NCBI GenBank assembly: GCA_045106435.1
Contig: JBGCEN010000116.1
Location: forward strand, 1-8,905
Length of the DNA stretch: 8,905 nucleotides
Direction: 5' to 3'
Source of the DNA: JBCCIM01 sp045106435
Lineage (GTDB): Bacteria; Bacteroidota; Rhodothermia; Rhodothermales; JAHQVL01
Shown here: positions 6,883-8,905 of the stretch, in pieces
Layout of the letters: each line of letters opens with the position of its first letter
Position numbering within the stretch: position 1 is the first letter of the stretch
The notes under the pieces: model-generated
What the model was told of the DNA's origin: nothing
Seen by the model: the letters and a program-made list of their open reading frames with translations, nothing else
Database searches by the model: none
Program-made: the position numbers and the translations under genes

Positions 6883-7001
6883 AGTTAAATGACGGGACTC
6901 CCCGCTTTTTCCAAGATTATTTCAGTTTTTGGCGATAGACGACTTGCATCTGCACTTCCCTATGATAAATTATCTAAACTTGATTAACCAATTCATCGGA
7001 C
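6883..7001. promoter_or_regulatory. Divergent promoter region between sulfatase and cytochrome gene
   Basis: These 119 bases separate two genes transcribed away from each other, so both promoters must be here or inside the genes. The right half (6961-6990) is AT-rich. A weak sigma-70-like pair for the rightward gene is TTGCAT (6944-6949) and TAAATT (6966-6971) with a 16-base spacer. Neither box is close to consensus, and no operator palindrome is evident. Confidence 0.35.
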
Positions 7002-8905
7002 ATGCGGTTTTCAAACGCGATAAAAACAGGTGCGACAGGCTTTAGTTTGCTATTTAGCATGCTGGTGGTTTTTGGTAACCTGCAAAATGCATATGGCCAG
7101 CCAGACCCGCAAACAAGGCATTATCAAAAAGTACTGCGCCCGGTGATGGTGGAGCACTGTTTTGATTGCCATAACGGAGGGGACAAAAAAGCCGGTCTGA
7201 ACCTGGAAGATGTATACTTTGCAAGCAGCATTATCAGAAATGGCAGGACCTGGGTCAAGGTAATCGAGGAAATCAAGTCTGGCAATATGCCGCCGCATAC
7301 CAAGCCGCGGATTTCAGAGGAGGACAAAGAACTGCTACTCACAGGTATTGAAACTCTTCTTGATAGTGCGCTGAGCATTCCTGATCCAGGGAGAATTGTC
7401 ATGCGCCGGCTGAGTAACAGGGAGTATCATTATAATATCCTCGATCTGACAGGTATCGACTTCGATGCACGTACGTTCTTCCCTCGTGATGCATCGGGTG
7501 GTGGATTTGACAATCATGGAGGTGCACTCTATATCACACCGCTTCAAATGGAGCGCTACATGGAGGCAGCAGACACCATCGTAACCCAATTGTATAGAGA
7601 CCAACTGGCCTGGGGACGTGTTGTACCAGCAAAAACACCGAAAGGCTTTTTTGCCGGACTCGTTTCCAAATCAAAAGCGCTATTTCAAGATGAAGCACTG
7701 ACCATCGAAGCAGCTAAAAAGGCGGCCGTTCAACAACTTTATCCGTTTGCCACACAAGCGTATCGCAGGTTCATTTCTCAATCAGAAAAAGAGCAACTTC
7801 AAAAAGTGTTCTCTTCGGTTTTCAAACATGTCCAAGATGACGAAAACGGATTTGACATTGCGATGCAGGAGACCCTCAAATACATCCTTGTTTCGCCCAA
7901 CTTTCTGTACCGCAGAGAAGCCAATATTCAGGCATCAGCACCTTATCAAGTCACTGATTTTGAGCTAGCTTCGCGATTGTCTTACTTCCTCTGGTCGAGC
8001 ACTCCGGATCAGATATTGCTTAATCTTGCGTATCGCGGCGAACTCCATGATCCGGTAATTTTGCGGGCCCAACTTGAGCGCATGGTGCAAGATCCAAAAT
8101 CGAGACGCATGGCTGAGAGCTTCACGGGTCAATGGCTTGAAGTTGAAAAAATACTCGAAGACCATCAGGTTGATTCCTCAATTTTCCCAGCCTACTCCGC
8201 GTCTTTGCGGGATGCTTTTTATGACGAAGTTGTTACGTTCTTCCATCACATCATTACATCTGATCGTGGTTTTTTGGATCTGCTTGATAGCGACTATTCA
8301 TTCCTGAATGACGAGCTCGCATCACATTACGGACTCAATAAGGTTGGTACATCCGATCTAACGCTGACCTACTTCCCAGACGACCAACGGGGTGGACTCC
8401 TGGGCATGGGAAGCATTCTGACAGCAACTTCACTACCAACCCGCACAAGCCCTGTACTTCGCGGGAAATGGGTCCTTGAACAACTACTTGGTACACCTCC
8501 GCCTCCGCCGCCACCCGATGTCCCCGAATTAACAGCACCTGACGAAGAGCACGTAAATGAGCTTGATTTAAGGGCTATGCTTACAAAGCACCGCGCACCT
8601 TCAACGTGCTTTGCATGTCACCAAAAAATGGATCCGCTTGGGCTAGGGCTAGAAAACTTCAATGCAATCGGTGCATGGCGTGACAAGTATGGAACGATGC
8701 CCGTTGACGCTTCCGGAGTTTTGCCCAATGGAGACCGTTTCAATGGGCCGGCTCAGCTACGAGAAACGCTGCTTAAAGAGAAGCGATCATTCGCGAGAAA
8801 TTTCTCTCGCAGAATGCTGGGCTTTGCCCTGGGACGCAGTGTTCGATTTGAAGATAAAAAAACCGTCGATGCGCTGACAAACAGCCTCCTGGAAAATGAT
8901 TTTGA
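7002..8905 (+). CDS. Planctomycete-type cytochrome c protein (PSCyt1-DUF1587-DUF1595-DUF1592-DUF1588-DUF1585), 3' end cut by window
   Basis: An uninterrupted frame of 634 codons runs from the ATG at 7002 off the right edge. Residues 1-32 form a signal peptide (hydrophobic 13-27, AYG before Gln33). The first haem motif is C53-F-D-C56-H57, with HNGGDKKAGLNL and NMPPH as in PSCyt1 domains. Then follow a DUF1587-like block (RRLSNREYHYNILDLTG, from 135), DUF1595 (about 235-300), DUF1592 (FELASRLSYFLW, from 320), DUF1588/PSCyt3 with a second haem motif C536-F-A-C539-H540 and MDPLGLGLENF, and DUF1585 (SGVLPNGDRFNG onward). The seven-proline run at 499-505 is typical of DUF1588. Judged from family length, only a few tens of residues are missing. 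The family is exported and probably binds haem; its reaction is unknown. Such genes are often followed by a DUF1552 gene, here beyond the window. Confidence 0.93.
   Translation, partial: MRFSNAIKTGATGFSLLFSMLVVFGNLQNAYGQPDPQTRHYQKVLRPVMVEHCFDCHNGGDKKAGLNLEDVYFASSIIRNGRTWVKVIEEIKSGNMPPHTKPRISEEDKELLLTGIETLLDSALSIPDPGRIVMRRLSNREYHYNILDLTGIDFDARTFFPRDASGGGFDNHGGALYITPLQMERYMEAADTIVTQLYRDQLAWGRVVPAKTPKGFFAGLVSKSKALFQDEALTIEAAKKAAVQQLYPFATQAYRRFISQSEKEQLQKVFSSVFKHVQDDENGFDIAMQETLKYILVSPNFLYRREANIQASAPYQVTDFELASRLSYFLWSSTPDQILLNLAYRGELHDPVILRAQLERMVQDPKSRRMAESFTGQWLEVEKILEDHQVDSSIFPAYSASLRDAFYDEVVTFFHHIITSDRGFLDLLDSDYSFLNDELASHYGLNKVGTSDLTLTYFPDDQRGGLLGMGSILTATSLPTRTSPVLRGKWVLEQLLGTPPPPPPPDVPELTAPDEEHVNELDLRAMLTKHRAPSTCFACHQKMDPLGLGLENFNAIGAWRDKYGTMPVDASGVLPNGDRFNGPAQLRETLLKEKRSFARNFSRRMLGFALGRSVRFEDKKTVDALTNSLLENDF

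Noticed and set aside
6893..6910. Short cggg/cccg hairpin followed by five Ts on the plus strand, like an intrinsic terminator
   Set aside because: The stem is only four pairs, and no plus-strand gene ends here; it lies in the leader of a minus-strand gene.
8496..8516. Seven-proline run in the cytochrome protein as an unusual low-complexity insert
   Set aside because: A proline run at this point is a common feature of DUF1588 proteins, not an anomaly.
1..8905. CRISPR array, tRNA, rRNA or riboswitch
   Set aside because: I saw no regularly spaced direct repeats, cloverleaf-like sequence or known RNA motif; intergenic space is small and accounted for by the repeats described.

Overview
The window looks like an accessory, sulfatase-rich stretch of a heterotrophic bacterial chromosome of roughly balanced base composition. 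I read it as Bacteroidota/Rhodothermota-like, possibly marine. Support for this: Shine-Dalgarno sequences are mostly absent or weak, the exported proteins include lipoproteins (one with acidic residues right after the lipobox Cys), there are three Cys-type S1 sulfatases, and there is a planctomycete-type cytochrome with DUF1587/1595/1592/1588/1585. The same gene content occurs in Planctomycetota and Verrucomicrobiota, so the phylum is inference only.

Layout, left to right. Positions 1-894 (+) hold the 3' part of a PhoD-like phosphodiesterase/alkaline phosphatase. It overlaps by 8 bp a sulfatase at 887-2344 (+), a two-gene translationally coupled unit. A 273-bp gap follows that carries an inverted pair of degenerate 'CCTGAGC..GAAGGATCT' repeats. 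A second sulfatase occupies 2618-3982 (+), with a small hairpin just after its stop. Positions 4008-4632 form a segment bounded by imperfect inverted repeats of about 65 bp, with one small lipoprotein gene (4123-4476, -) inside. Next, on the minus strand, come a GNAT acetyltransferase (4628-5074) and a third, lipoprotein-type sulfatase with an extra C-terminal beta-rich domain (5116-6882). A 119-bp divergent promoter region separates this sulfatase from a long open frame starting at 7002 (+) and running off the right edge, which encodes the two-haem-motif planctomycete-type cytochrome.

How the genes may work together: the three sulfatases and the PhoD-like enzyme are all hydrolases expected outside the cytoplasm, removing sulfate or phosphate esters, probably from polysaccharides or small sulfated compounds. 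No glycoside hydrolase, SusC/D pair or formylglycine-generating enzyme is in the window, so no substrate can be assigned and sulfatase maturation must be encoded elsewhere. The cytochrome protein has no known reaction; its position beside sulfatases resembles gene neighbourhoods in planctomycete-like genomes. The most unusual element is the inverted-repeat-bounded lipoprotein cassette, whose right end abuts and includes the GNAT stop codon. I did not find a convincing new defence, CRISPR or RNA-based system.
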